From the NCBI RefSeq assembly GCF_052857255.1, contig NC_135498.1, forward strand, positions 162,186,124 through 162,250,123: a stretch of 64,000 nucleotides of DNA. Direction: 5' to 3'. Both the position numbers and the translations under genes were made by a program. Positions 20,900 through 32,034 of this stretch are shown here, one piece after another. Within the stretch, counting starts at the first letter, position 1; every line of letters begins with the position of its first letter. This stretch comes from Amblyomma americanum. Lineage: Eukaryota > Arthropoda > Arachnida > Ixodida > Ixodidae. The notes beneath the pieces are model-generated. The model searched no databases. It saw only the letters and a list, made by a program, of their open reading frames with translations, and was not told where the DNA came from.

Positions 20900-23800
20900 C
20901 GCGATCGTAGGTTAGCAGACATACAAGAACTGGGCGTGGGACTCCTCATCAATCAGCATATAGCTGGTGACATACCGTAACACTATTTCGTCAGCCATAA
21001 GGTGGCCGTTAAAGTAATTAACCTTAATAAGAAGAACAAACTGAAGCTAGTGGAGGCCTACGCGCTTGAATCAAGCCATGATACCGAATCGTCGAAACCT
21101 TCAATGAAGAGAGGCAAGGGAAGCAAGAAGCAGACTAGACATGGCAGTGGGCAACTACGGCATATGCTCTGGTAATGGCAGGGAGGGGGAGTTATTAGTA
21201 GAGTTAGCAAACGAAATCATTTACGGATTATGAACACCTTGTTCCACAAAGGGGAGAAAATCAAGCGGACGTCGAAGCGCCTCAATCGTAAGATTAATAA
21301 TGAAGTAGACTTTGTACTCTGCGCTCAGCCTGGCATCCTGCAAAATATGGAGATCCTCGTAAAGGTGCGCTGTAGGGAACACAGGGTGCTAAGGTTTCGA
21401 ATTACCTCAGACATTAAGAGGAAACGCGAGAAACTAGTCAGGCAGAAGCCCATCAACAAGTTAGCGGTAGAAGGAAAATAGAGGAATTCAGTGTGTGGTC
21501 GTGGAACAGATATTCTGGTGTAACTGAAGACGACGGCCTTAATTTCCAGTAAGTTACTGATAATCTCAATGGTATCATTACCGAGTGCTCAGTAGAAGTA
21601 GGCGGCAGGATGGTTATTCAGGATACGGGCAAGCTCTCAGGAGACGAAAGGTCTGATTGCCAAAACTAATACATGAAAGCCTCTAACGCTTCAGACAGAA
21701 TAAAAATTGGCTGTGGTTTAGCTCTGGTTAAACCTGGAGTGACGCGATAGCTACAGCTGGCCGAGTGGAACTCGCTCAGTCAAACTGCAATGTCAGTCGT
21801 TGTTATTGCCTCAAAAACGATTGCTCATACCCACGGTTGGGGATTGGCCAGGGTTTGGGGCAGATCCAAGCAGGAAAAAAAATTGGCGGTGGTTTAGCTC
21901 TGGTTAAACATGGAGTGACGCGATAGCTACACCTCGCCTAGTGGAACTTGCTCAGTTGAATTGCAAAGTCAGTCATACGCCGCTCCGTTTCGCTGGGCGT
22001 TCCTTCTTCATCTTCGTCGCACTTTAAACGGCGCATGCACGCAGCTGTGGCAGTTCGGTTTTAACACGCCGCGTCACACGATCAGCCACGGCGCCGCGCC
22101 GCCGGCTGCTGCTCCGCACCACGTGACCAACCACGTGACAGCGTGGAGGCGCAGCCACGGGTTGGCGGCACACCACAACGGCGCCGCCACGCTGAAGACT
22201 TGCAATGCTACCGTAATGTAGCTATCGCTACAAAACTGGCAGAGCCATCTAGGCGAATCAATATGGTCAAGGTAGCTGACATCAGGACGTTCAACGTGGA
22301 GAGAATCAAGCGTGCTCTATGAAGCAGAGGCAGACTAAAAGTGGTGAAGAGGAATCTAGGCATAGGCAAAAGTAAGGTCTATTCGTATAGACTAAAAGAG
22401 GGTAATGTCATGTGTAATATGGATAACATTGTTAAAGCAGCCAAGGCTTATATTCAAATCTATGCAGTGACCAATATGATCGGGGCGTTATGGAGAGGCA
22501 GTAGGACATAGAACTTGTACATTCCGCCATTAATTAAGGATGAAATACAGAAGCCTTAGGAGCAATGCAAAGGATGAAAGCAGTTAGTGAGCATCGGGTA
22601 ACAGCATATCTGTAAATAGAAGGTGGGGATATATTACTATAAAAACCCGCCACCCTGTAAGCCCAATGGCTTATAACCCCGAGGAAGCCGAAATCTTTGA
22701 AGAGCGCTAGCATCATCTTAATCATTAAGAAAGACGTCGAGGACTCGACACATTACACACCAATCAGCTTACAGTTCATTGCCATAAGGTATTTAGAAAG
22801 GTAACCATTTCTAGAGTCCGCGCAACCTGAGACTTCAATCAACCAGATAATCAGGCAGGCTTTCGTAAAGGTTCCTGGTTAATAGATCATTTTGACACTA
22901 TAAACCTGGTAATAGGGAATTGTGTAGAATGTAGCCAAGCCCTATATATCGGCTTCATAGATTATCAGAAAGCATTTGAGTCAGTTGAAACCAAGGAAGT
23001 CATGCCGGCATTGTGGATTCTGGGTGTAGATGAGCCTTATGCTAAAATACTGGAAGATATTTAGACGGCTGCAGACCTTCACAGTCCTCCATAGATGAGC
23101 GCTAAAATGCCATTAAGGAAGGGTGCCAGGCGTGAGGTCACCATCCACGACATCTTGCCGACGCTATTCATCGCATGTTTAAGGTGGCATTCAGATGCCT
23201 GGATTGGGAACTGTTTGGGATAAGATTTAACGGAGAATAATAAGTAACTTGCGACTAATTAAGAGACTGCCTTTTCTAGTCCCTCAAGGGATGAATTGCA
23301 AACCACGATCAATGACTTAGGCAGGTCATAGCGGTTAGTATTAAATTATTATTCAGAAAAAGAAAAAAAATATTGAACAGTGTCTGAAGAAAAAGCAGTT
23401 TACAATTAATAGGCAGGCATTGGAAGTGGTTAGTGAAGAAGAGTGCAGATCCGGATCTTGAGAGAGAAATCACTACAAGAATAAGAACGGCGTGGAGCGC
23501 AGCTGACACGCTCTCAGATCATAAATGGCAGTTTACAAATAACAGCTGTGCCTTACCTTCACTTCCTTGTAGATTAGAAACGTTAAAGCTAACGAAAAGG
23601 AATCATCTTCAACTGTGGACAACGCAGCGAGCTATAGAAAGGAAAATTATAAGTGTAAGGTTAAAATAGGATGCAGGCAGAGTGGGTGAAGGAACAAACG
23701 CGGGTTAATGATGTCCTATTCAAAATCAAGGACAACAAATGAGCTTGAGCAGGGCATGTAATCCATGGGCAAAATACCCGATGGTGGTCAATTGTAACGG

Positions 23801-23985
23801 ACTAAATACCAAGTTAAGGCAAGCGTAGCGGAGGGCGGCGTAACGTTACCTGGGTGGATGATATTAAGAATTCTGCGGGAATAGAGTCGCTGCAGCTGCT
23901 TCCGGACAGGGCTACTTGGAAAAATATGATAAAGGCATTTGTCCTGCAGTGGGTTTAGTAAGGTTGATGACGAAGATGACCTATC
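20900..23985 (+). mobile_element. RTE-type LINE, nearly full length but degenerate
   Basis: The order of domains is preserved over 3 kb. An AP-type endonuclease region comes first, with 'LGVGLLINQHIAGD' near 20936 and 'VEAYALESSHDTES' near 21052. Next come an HGSGQ-like piece near 21140 and 'NHLRIMNTLFHKGE' near 21215. 'EVDFVLCAQPGILQNMEIL' at about 21301-21360 leads into a 'VRCREHRVLR' block that stands for the C-terminal SDH motif, with Asp replaced. The reverse transcriptase runs from about 22255 to 23330, including a 'YTPISLQFIA' block and 'GFIDYQKAFESVE' near 22950-22990. The C-terminal domain is at 23430-23900 ('AIERKIISVRLK'). Many stops and shifts make it dead. A foldback element interrupts it at 21702-22235. 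Confidence 0.75.
21702..22235 (+). mobile_element. Foldback/MITE-like element, doubled head, nested in the RTE copy
   Basis: The head 'ATTGGCNGTGGTTTAGCTCT' is present twice, at about 21706 and 21881, about 175 bp apart. After each comes 'GTGACGCGATAGCTAC'. The element ends with 'GTAGCTATCGCTAC' at 22218-22231, the reverse complement of that internal block, so it can fold back. 'CACGTGACCAACCACGTGAC' at about 22120-22139 recurs almost unchanged in the second copy at 46586-46830. An A-rich AAAA flanks both sides (left about 21703-21706, right 22232-22235). No coding capacity is seen. It is a nonautonomous element of uncertain class. Confidence 0.6.
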
Positions 23986-23989
23986 GGCA

Positions 23990-25465
23990 CTTTGGGTCTA
24001 ATTCACACGTACGGTATGCGAGGCGGACGCCCGGAATGAAGTAAAGTTTGGCATGGAGCCGTGGGAACGCGGCTCGCAGATTGCACACAATCAAGCGACG
24101 TTCCATGATATCATGACACGCACCACGACTATTGAACAGATCCATTACTGGAGCGAACACAAATATCTCTCTGCTGACATATTTGTGTCAAATAGATCTT
24201 ATTGTTCTTTTCGTTACTGGTGACACAAATTTGAATTCGTTGGCGGAAAGGAAAAGCTCCATTTTTAAAAAGAAAATTCTCAGTAAGAAATAAACATTTT
24301 GCTGCCGAACAGATTTGAGCGTATATATAGTTCAACGCAAGCCTGTCCGGCCAGAGAAATTCATTTAAACTGACGATATCCCTATGGGTGATGTGTTCAC
24401 CGTGAGAAGAAAATATCTGGGGTTTTGCTTGCGGAGAAAAATGATGGCGCACAGGGCATGTGCATATCAATAACGCAGGTTACACAGCGTCCTGTTTAGT
24501 GCGTTGGTCGTCGCTTGTATTCGGATTTTTCTTTTCCAACTATACGCGGAATCTTAAGCACTGGTATATTGTTAAGCACTTTGTATGATTGGTGCTCTGT
24601 CTTAGCGTCTAAAGCAAGATTTCTGTTCTTCACGACCGTCCTGTTGGTGTTCCCTAAAACATGTATTGAAACCTCATTTTTCTCCTGCATATCCTGCGTC
24701 GTAGTCTTTGCAGAAAATTTTGTATACGAAGCCAGGCAAGAACGCTTACTCTAACGAATTCATCGCATTTACAAGGTGAGTGTTTACATTCTTAGAGGAA
24801 CGTGGGCCCCTCGGACGTCGTACTCAGCTGATATCCTGGCGAAAGGTTCGCTGGCACCGCGGGCATAAAGGACGGCTGCTTTTTTGTGTTTTTGCTCCGG
24901 TTTGAAGGGTTGCACCGCGTCGTTCTTAGAATCGAAGCGTCTAGCGTGGACACCCGCTTCTCTAATAGCACCTTTTTCGTAAAGGAAATATCCGGCGCTT
25001 CCTTGGGCATGACACCGCCTGAAAGCCCGGTTTCTCTTGGCGAATGCATGGTCTTCCTCATGTAGTCATCAGCATAGCCACAAAGCAGAAATAATGGGTT
25101 TTTAAGAAAAACAACATTGATCCAGTCGCCCTCAGTATCCAATTGCACCTACCTAGATGGCTGCGGAACGGCAAGTTCATGTGGTACTTTGCAAGCACTG
25201 TTATTTCATACAGCTGCATCTGCTCTAAATATCCTTCGCTTTTTTTGACCTGGAATGCTCTCAATTACTGAAAACAGTCGACAGCTGTGACCCTGCCTAG
25301 CAGGAAGTGCCCACATCCTGCGCATGCAAACGGATGTGCAGATTCTCTATCTGGGTGCTGAAAGAGCCAGCCGCGAACAATCCAGAGCACGCACGAGCAT
25401 CGGAGCGTTCAGCGCTTGTCGTCGTCTTCTTCGTTAAGCGCCAGCCAGTGAAGGTTCCGGAGTCG
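23990..25465. other. Intron 1, unrecognised stretch
   Basis: A minus-strand open frame at 24792-25148 (118 codons) has unremarkable composition and no motif I know. The segment 24129-24240 contains a short inverted repeat (AATATCTC...CTGACATATTTGTGTC). No gene is supported. Confidence 0.3.
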
Positions 25466-25469
25466 AAGG

Positions 25470-26110
25470 CCTGTCTCAAAGATTCCCCCGGGCAAAAAGG
25501 CCTCATACAGGCGGCCTAGGGCAATGTTGTGACGATAGGGTCGTAGTATGGTTTGAGGCAAACTGTATAATTTCTGGGCCTCGGCGACGGTGGCCAGTGG
25601 ACGGCGTAAGAGGTTCGATGAGATAATTGACAGGGATATCTCCTTAAGAACTCTGTAGGGGCCCTGATACTTGCTAAGAAGATTGGAGGAATGTCCGGGA
25701 CTTGAGGGGGTAGCCGTAGCCAGAACAAAGAGTCAGGGAAATAAGCGGGAAGCAAGGCAAGTGATCACGTGTCCTGTTCTGCTGCTGCTGCTGGGCGTGA
25801 GAAGTTAAGGACAGTGCTAGCTGGCGGCATTCTTCGGCATAAGTTGTGGCTTGGGAAAGAGTCTTAAATTCAGAAGCATCACCACGGTATGGCAGAATGG
25901 TGTCCATGCTACAAGAAGGCTCACGGCCGTACAGGATAAAGTATGCAGAGAATCCGGTGGTGGCTTGAGCAGCGGAGTTATAAGTATAGGTGACGAAAGG
26001 TAGAATGCGGTCCGAGTTGCAGTGACCGGAAGCAAAATACAGAGCCGCATGTCACCGAGGGTGCGGTTAAAACGCCCAAACATGCCATTTGTCTGAGTAA
26101 TAACAGGAGT
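25470..26110 (-). mobile_element. Ty3/gypsy integrase C-terminal fragment
   Basis: Reading the minus strand from about 26100 leftward across frames gives 'QTNGMFGRFNRTLGDMR', 'VTYTYNSAAQATTGFSAYF', 'LYGREPS', a 'LALSLTSHAQQQQQNRTRD' helix, and 'SKYQGPYRVLKEI'-type sequence. This is the end of a gypsy integrase (the NG-ER-NRTL core region) and its C-terminal strand domain. At least three frame breaks occur and no catalytic core lies to the right. It is a separate copy from the element at 38930-49380. Confidence 0.65.
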
Positions 26111-26114
26111 AATT

Positions 26115-27370
26115 ACTCATCGGCATCCACCGAAGCGCAGACATACGGCTATAAATTAGAGCGGTACATCTTTCTCGGACACTTCGTAGTTAAAGAAAAA
26201 TTTGTCCTGGACAGGGGTTAATCTAAATGTTCCTCTAAACTTTTGGCCAGCCCTTAACACAACGCTAAAATTTAGCTGTCTAAGCCAGCCAATCCTCACC
26301 TCGGATCGCTGAGCAGATATTTCGCACATTTCAGCCACAGTAGCGCCATGACGCGGTGTTTTCTGAAGCGGTCGGCCGGTAATCAGCGTTCGCAGTGAAT
26401 GCGCCAATGCGAAAAGCGGAAAGCAATCGTATGTGTATGGTGCTCCAGTGCATAAGCCGTGCAGTGTGATGTGAATTGAGCCTGCACAATTCCCCGACGT
26501 ACAAAAAACTGAAACCACTTTGAAACCTGGAGCATTAAATAAAAAATAAAGTCATTGATTAGTACGCACTGGTCATATACAGTTCGCACGTCTTAAGTCT
26601 GCCGTTATCTAGGTAAGTTGGCCGCCATAGCATGAGTGTTCCGGCGTTATTTGGGCGGAGTTAATATTCGTTCAATTAAATGTCCGAACCCTCGGCGACC
26701 ACGGCTAAAGGCTGGCAGTGTGCGGTCGTTAAATATTTATATGCTCTACAACGATATGCCGTCAAGAATTAAAAAAAAGCAGGGCACAAGCCGACTACGT
26801 GTGTTCAAAATATGTGTTTTAAATGTGCGGTTTAAATTTGAAGAGCTTAATATGTTGTGACCGTTGTGCTCATGAAACATTTAAATGCAGAGGACCCTGT
26901 GCGTAGTATTGTTTTGCGAGAACTTCTGTATGTTTACTCTTGCTTTCCTGTACACGAGTTTTGTAAATGGGGCGAGGTTAACACAGTACATTAGAGCCAT
27001 ACGTGGCTAATTATCGTTAATTAGCAACTGTCAATCGAACCAAATTTTATGAAAAAAATTGTTGTTCACTTGATTGTCCACGCCCGCTGGAGCAAGATAA
27101 TGTGCACGCTGAGAGGGAGTATCAACTTCGTAATAGAGTAGTTCCCCGCATTCTATACCAGGAAGTTTGTTTCTAAAAATCTGATATTTTGTCTGCAAAC
27201 ATTAGCGACCATGTCTTGTGGAAATATCACACATTTGAATTATCACGTATATAGCACGGATATATCACAATTATTGTATGTGGTGCGCACTCGTGGAGAA
27301 TATCTGCTGCTATCATGGGGAGGTTTTCGTGTTAACGATGAGTTCTTGTGCCTCTGCTCGACCGGCGCAG
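26115..27370. other. Intron 1, right part, nothing recognised
   Basis: The sequence is AT-rich and ends in a pyrimidine-containing stretch and the acceptor CGGCGCAG at 27363-27370. A minus-strand frame at 26156-26518 has no known motif. Confidence 0.35.
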
Positions 27371-27584
27371 GTGAGCAGCGAAGCTGTGGTCCGTGCCTAC
27401 TGGCGGCGCGTTCGGGATGTGGAGCCCCTGGTGAACGCCGTCGTGGACGAGCGCTTTGACGCGGCCCTCAAGGAAGCTCGGGCCGCTGACGTGTTGGTGC
27501 AGTGCAGTTCACCACAGGAACTGCAATTTACAAAGCCGCTGCTGGGCGTCCCTTTCGTCACCAAGTGTTCGGTCATGGTGCAAG
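27371..27584 (+). CDS. FAAH2-like amidase, exon 2 (catalytic lysine)
   Basis: This continues in frame from exon 1 (phase 0) with 'VSSEAVVRAYWRRVRDVEPL', the family's first amidase helix. 'VNAVVDERFDAALKEAR' follows, then 'KPLLGVPFVTKCSVMVQ'. The lysine of 'PFVTK' (about residue 124 of the joined protein) aligns with the base catalyst of the Ser-Ser-Lys triad in amidase-signature enzymes. The exon ends with a single G before the donor GTGAGC (27585), so the next exon must supply two bases. The open frame continues both ways into intron, but only this part resembles the family. Confidence 0.88.
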
Positions 27585-28338
27585 GTGAGCTATGGTGCAT
27601 AGCACTCGCAAGGAATGAAGCTACGGAATCACTCAACAGGAATCAAACAAAAGAAGATGCATTACACCTGTACCGCACAACACAACTACGCCCTCTTAGT
27701 TTTCTCAGGCTAACCAAACATCACAATCACATCATCAGCATAGAGAGGCAGCCCTCCCAAGAGTCACCAATCCAACAGCGTTCTCCACGTGGAACTTGGC
27801 GACTAGCCGGAGTTTCACCAGCCTCTCGCCCCACAAATCATACAGCAGGCGCCGTGTATTGTAACGTTCGATACAGCTTTCCCTTGATTGGTCATGACGT
27901 CGATTCGGAGGAAAGCAAGAAGAGGTGCCAAAGCAAGCGTCCAGTAGCCCTTGCGACCAGTCTGTACGCGACGCTTCTGCTGACCATTCTACTCAAGCGG
28001 CATCCCAAGACCGGCCACGTCACAGCGACCATGCTTCGCCGGTTCATCACACAGGCATCGCACAATTTTTCTCTCGAGAGAGAAGTGGTTCCGAATATGC
28101 TTTCCAGGCATGAAAAACGCACTTTCATGCTCTTTGATTCAATTTGATCACCAGAAGCTCGCAACTGCATCATGAGCGTCTGGTCCTTTTATGAAGCTTA
28201 ACGGCATCACTGACGTGTTTTTTTTCACCAAAAGCGTGACGTCCATCTCACTTCATACGTCACCAGAAGCAGCGGCTCATTGCCGAGACCGACATCAAAC
28301 GAAAACAGAATGAAGTCTTTCATAATATTGCCCCAGTT
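27585..28338. other. Intron 2, first part
   Basis: The reading frame stays open by chance to 28147, but after the donor it has no family resemblance. No repeat was identified. Confidence 0.4.
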
Positions 28339-28340
28339 AA

Positions 28341-28565
28341 TCGCCGTGGTGGATTAGTGGTCATGGCACTTGGCTGCTGAATCGAAAGACGCGGGTTCGA
28401 CCCTGCCGCGGCGGTTGAATTTCGATGAAGGCGAAAATATATTCGCCTTTCTACTGTGCATTTTCAGGGAAATTTTAGTGGTCGATGTTCTTGGAACCCT
28501 TCACTACGGCGTCGCTCATAGCCTGAGTTGCTTTGGGACGTTAAAGCCAAACCAATACTGCCCTA
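28341..28565 (+). repeat. tRNA-derived SINE, family C, copy 1
   Basis: The head is 'CGCCGTGGTGGATTAGTGGT' (A-box part) with a B-box-like 'CGGGTTCGACCC' near 28393. The body has 'CGCGGCGGTTGAATTTCGAT', 'AACCCTTCACTACGGCGTC' and 'GACGTTAAAGCCAAACC'. A second copy lies 430 bp downstream with the same blocks. Confidence 0.75.
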
Positions 28566-28764
28566 GTTGCGAACATTCAATGAAAGTGGAATTGCTTATA
28601 AGGGTGGCGTGTATTGTAGGCACCAAATGTAAATGGCACAGGATAAACGGTAAGTGCAGGGTGCAAAATCTAAATGGCTGTGGGTTCAAAGCATTCGCAT
28701 TGTCTTTTCCTACAGCGCCGTCGTTACCATCAGCCTATCAGTATCGAAACATCCACAGGAAAAG
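28566..28764. other. Spacer between two family C SINEs
   Basis: This is 200 bp of unrecognised sequence. An open frame crosses it without any motif. Confidence 0.3.
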
Positions 28765-28766
28765 CC

Positions 28767-28993
28767 GCCGCGGTGACTGAGTGGTTATGGCGCTCGGATG
28801 CTGGCCCGAAAGACGCGGGTTCGATCCAGGCCAGGCGGCCGAATTTCATGGAGGCAAAATCCTAGAGGCTCTTGTTCTGTGCGATGTCAGTGCACGTTAA
28901 AGAACACCAGTTGGTCGAAATTCCCGGAGCCCTTCACTACGGCGTCTCTTATAGCCTGAGTCGCCTTGGGACGTTAAACCCCCTAAATCATAC
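28767..28993 (+). repeat. tRNA-derived SINE, family C, copy 2
   Basis: The A-box part is 'GCGGTGACTGAGTGGTTATG' and the B box is 'GCGGGTTCGATCC' near 28816. The copy continues with 'GATGTCAGTGCACGTTAAAG', 'CCCTTCACTACGGCGTCTC' and 'TTGGGACGTTAAACCCC'. It is more complete than copy 1, which lacks the 'CAGTGCACGTTAAAG' block. Confidence 0.8.
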
Positions 28994-29154
28994 ACCAAAC
29001 ATCCAAAGGAAAATGAAGACTCCCATGCGCCTGTATTTTACCGTGTCTTTCGCGAGTTGTCGCCGCATTTCCATTACACACACATGGAAATCTCGTCCGC
29101 CCACTTAAGTCACTTTCTCTGCGCACAGGGTCTTTATTGGGATTCTAAACTGTG

Positions 29155-29870
29155 GCACTGTCGGAAACGGCGCAGCTGACGCTGCAGCTCGATCGGCTCA
29201 CGGCAGTGCCAACATTATCCAGATACTGTTTACAAGAGCAGATGCAGCAAAACAACTGCGAGTGCTTGGCCGAAATGAGATTTTAGCATCATGGTCTTCC
29301 CCTGGAAACTCCGCATGCCGTATGCACCGCCCAGACCACTTACTTCAACTCAGTCCTCCATCCGGCCTCTCCCGCGGCGAGGTTACGCTGCTGTGTCGAC
29401 TGTGGCTGACAGTGGCGTTCAAAAATGCCTGCTCCATCTTAATCGCAATGCCAAATTCTCCTGTGTGTGAGATCTGTGGGTGTGACGAAACATTAGAACA
29501 CCTTCTTTTCAACTGCCCTCGGCTTCCGCGTGAGCGTGCCCTCCTGGCTGCAACACTACGCCGCTTAGACCATCGGCCCCTTCCCGAAGACAAGATTCTG
29601 GGTCCTTGGAGTAAGCCTTCATCAGAGACGTCAGCTTTGAAGGCACTTTTCAAGTTCTTAAAGGACTCAGGACTGAGTGCAAGGTTGTGAACTATCTGTG
29701 TGTGCCATGCAAGTATCGGCCAACGCACATGTGGAAAAGTGATCTTCCTTTTCTCTCTCCGTTTTCGATCTCTCCCTCTGTTCCCGTTCCTACGTGTAGG
29801 GTAGCATACCGGGCGTAGCCTAGTTAACCTCCCTGTCTTTCTGTTCGTCTTTATCTCTCTCTCTCACCTA
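29155..29870 (+). mobile_element. I-clade-like LINE, 3' end (RNase H end and zinc motif)
   Basis: The frame first shows a C-terminal RNase H block 'GAADAAARSAHG' near 29170. An intact 142-codon stretch follows at 29262-29690, containing 'LSRGEVTLLCRLWL'. It also has the Cys-Cys-His-Cys motif 'CEICGCDETLEHLLFNC' near 29466-29516. The tail after the stop at 29688 is CT-rich, as in tick LINE 3' UTRs, to about 29870. The copy is 5' truncated. RNase H plus a CCHC tail points to the I group, but the exact clade is inferred. Confidence 0.7.
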
Positions 29871-29874
29871 AACG

Positions 29875-30505
29875 ACCACCGACTGTGCTAAGCGATTGCC
29901 GACTCAATCCACGCTATCAAGCGCAAGTGGACTCATCCCTTATATGTCGCGGCGGTGCAGTACCGCATTCCTCTGATCTGGTTAGCGACCAGTGAAGAAG
30001 TAACTGTCATTATCTTTGCCTGTAACACTGGCGTGTTCAAACGTTCTCCTAGATGTACTAATCTGGGCATACGGTGGTTTTTCCGTTCACAATAGAAAAA
30101 GGCATGCAAACTACACTAACTGAAAATTTTTAGTTTAGTATCGTTATTCACGAGATCGATGACAATCACAGCGATTTAATCGCTGAATCTACGTGCAAAG
30201 ACACCTTTTCTTTACCACTAATCCAATCACGGGCCTGGCCCGAGCAGTCTGCAGTATTCTTCTACTTAAGCCTTTCCCGACCCATCAAGGTGGATGCGAG
30301 GCCCAGCTCGCCCAGCTCCCGCAGGAGTTCAGGAAGTAAATCGCTCACTGTGTGGAGATATCCTCCTGCTATACAAATAAAGATGCGCGTAAATTACAAG
30401 CGTAAAAAATTACAGGCATACTTAAACTCCGCCTTAAGTGTATGACGAAATAGCGTCAATGTGCTAAGGCCGAATTGGTCATAGTCTACACAGATCTCTA
30501 GGAGC
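29875..30505. other. Intron 2, unrecognised stretch
   Basis: No coding or repeat signal was recognised. Confidence 0.35.
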
Positions 30506-30507
30506 CC

Positions 30508-30740
30508 TCCTACCACTGCCGGTGCAGTGGTTCAGCGGTTAAACGCTGCACCACTGCCCTGCGCTACCAGGTGCTGCCATCGGTAGAGATTGTGAGATCG
30601 ATGTTGCTCTTCCCATGCGGCCTATTGAAAACAATCAGTAATTTTACTGTCACCTGCCACAGTGGGCAGTTCGCTTACAATCCAGTAGGCAAGTTCTGAT
30701 GACGCCACAAGTTTACGTGACTGGCCCATTTTTCGACATG
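30508..30740 (+). repeat. tRNA-derived SINE-like repeat (family B), plus copy
   Basis: The blocks 'GGTGCAGTGGTTCAGCGGTT', 'CACCACTGCCCTGCGCTACC', 'GATGTTGCTCTTCCCATGCG', 'CTGTCACCTGCCACAGTGGG' and 'GATGACGCCACAAGTTTACG' match the reverse complement of 283-475 in order. Confidence 0.6.
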
Positions 30741-30744
30741 GCGC

Positions 30745-31080
30745 GTTGCACGAGGCCGAGCAAATTCTCGCGGCCCAGGGTGGCCGTAGGTTGGCTACAA
30801 TAGGTGGATGGCAACCTTACTGCGGCCAATTTTTTTATCACCACGTCGCCGGCGATGCGGCCGGATTTTGTGCTGAATAGAACCCTTGACGCTATCGCAA
30901 TAAAAAAATCGGCACGGACACTTTAGAGTGCTTATATGTGTGAATGCGAAAACATTACTCTCCCCGGGTGCACTGACGTCCATGCGCACCTATATAAGCG
31001 CGCATGGCACCACTTGGAACGCTGTACGACGAACGGTTGCATCACAATTTCGATACTAAAATCTCGAAAGGCATACAATT
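30745..31080. other. Intron 2, unrecognised stretch
   Basis: Nothing is recognised beyond an AATGCGAAAACATT near-palindrome at about 30944-30957. Confidence 0.3.
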
Positions 31081-31084
31081 GACT

Positions 31085-31170
31085 GTACACATGTCGTCGA
31101 TTCTGGCCCTGTCAGAAGCTAGTCTCTAACTTGACTAGCGCGAGCAAGCCATATGCAACGAGAAATCGTA
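31085..31170 (-). repeat. Dispersed repeat, minus copy (pairs with 33913-34000)
   Basis: On the minus strand, 'CGTTGCATATGGCTTGCTCG' followed by 'GCTAGTCAAGTTAGAGACTA' closely matches plus-strand 33921-33962. The two lie in opposite orientation 2.8 kb apart. The family is unknown. Confidence 0.55.
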
Positions 31171-32030
31171 TGAAACCACCTGCAACGATTGATGACAAAC
31201 GGTTCGGTGACAATTTTGGTACGAAAGTCGGGAAAACTGGCGCCACATGGTGGTCAGCCAGCAGCCGGTATATAAACAAACGACAAGTATAGGATTTTTG
31301 GCGCGGCGCTGCTCGGCTTGCTGTGTGCGTCATACGGGCGCTTGAAGATCTCGTCCTGTTTTCTTGCCATCACTTGAGTTTTCTGTACCAAGTACGAGTA
31401 CACACACCCACACTCCGCCGGATTTTCTTGTATTAGGACTGGTGCCATCGCATCGACATTTTTGGCAAATTAAAAAAAGAGTAGAAGGAAGATTCGCCCG
31501 GCCGCATTCTTGATAAGCTGTGTGTCTGCGAATAGCCCCGAAGTCAGAAGAGCCAAATTAAATGTTTGCGTACACGCGCAGTAAACTTTTTACGTTATCG
31601 CTGGATTCTTCATTAGTCATTTTTAAGGAGAAAAACTTATATAGCCGATTTGGCAACGGAACCCGGCGTCGTTGTCGGCGCCCAAGAGAAGCGGTCCACA
31701 AGACACCCAATGCCGAAATCGCCAATAAAGAAATGTGCGGGACACCCAACCAAGACCATTCAGAAAGCGAGGTGAGCACGCAATCAATATGCCACAAAAC
31801 CACGGTTCTTTTCGGGGCATGCGATGCGTGTATGCTAAAGCGTAGATATTTCATTAGAAAGGAAGGAAAAAGATAAATTAAAAATTAATGCCTCGCCATC
31901 AAAGCAGGTAAATAGTCTTAATGCCGTTAGTAACTTTGTATGTCCCGTGAACTGGACGCATTAAAATTTCTTTGAAGCCGGAGAAATTACCTCTCTTTTC
32001 TTTTTTAAATAAATACTATCTCGCCGGCTG
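31171..32030. other. Intron 2, unrecognised stretch
   Basis: The plus frame at 31562-31876 and overlapping minus frames lack motifs. No repeat was recognised. Confidence 0.3.
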
Positions 32031-32034
32031 AATT

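Noticed and set aside
24792..25148. 118-codon minus-strand frame
   Set aside because: No recognisable domain, no splice or promoter context.
27278..28147. A 289-codon open frame taken as one gene
   Set aside because: Only 27371-27584 resembles FAAH2, with a canonical acceptor and donor. The flanks are intron that happens to lack stops.
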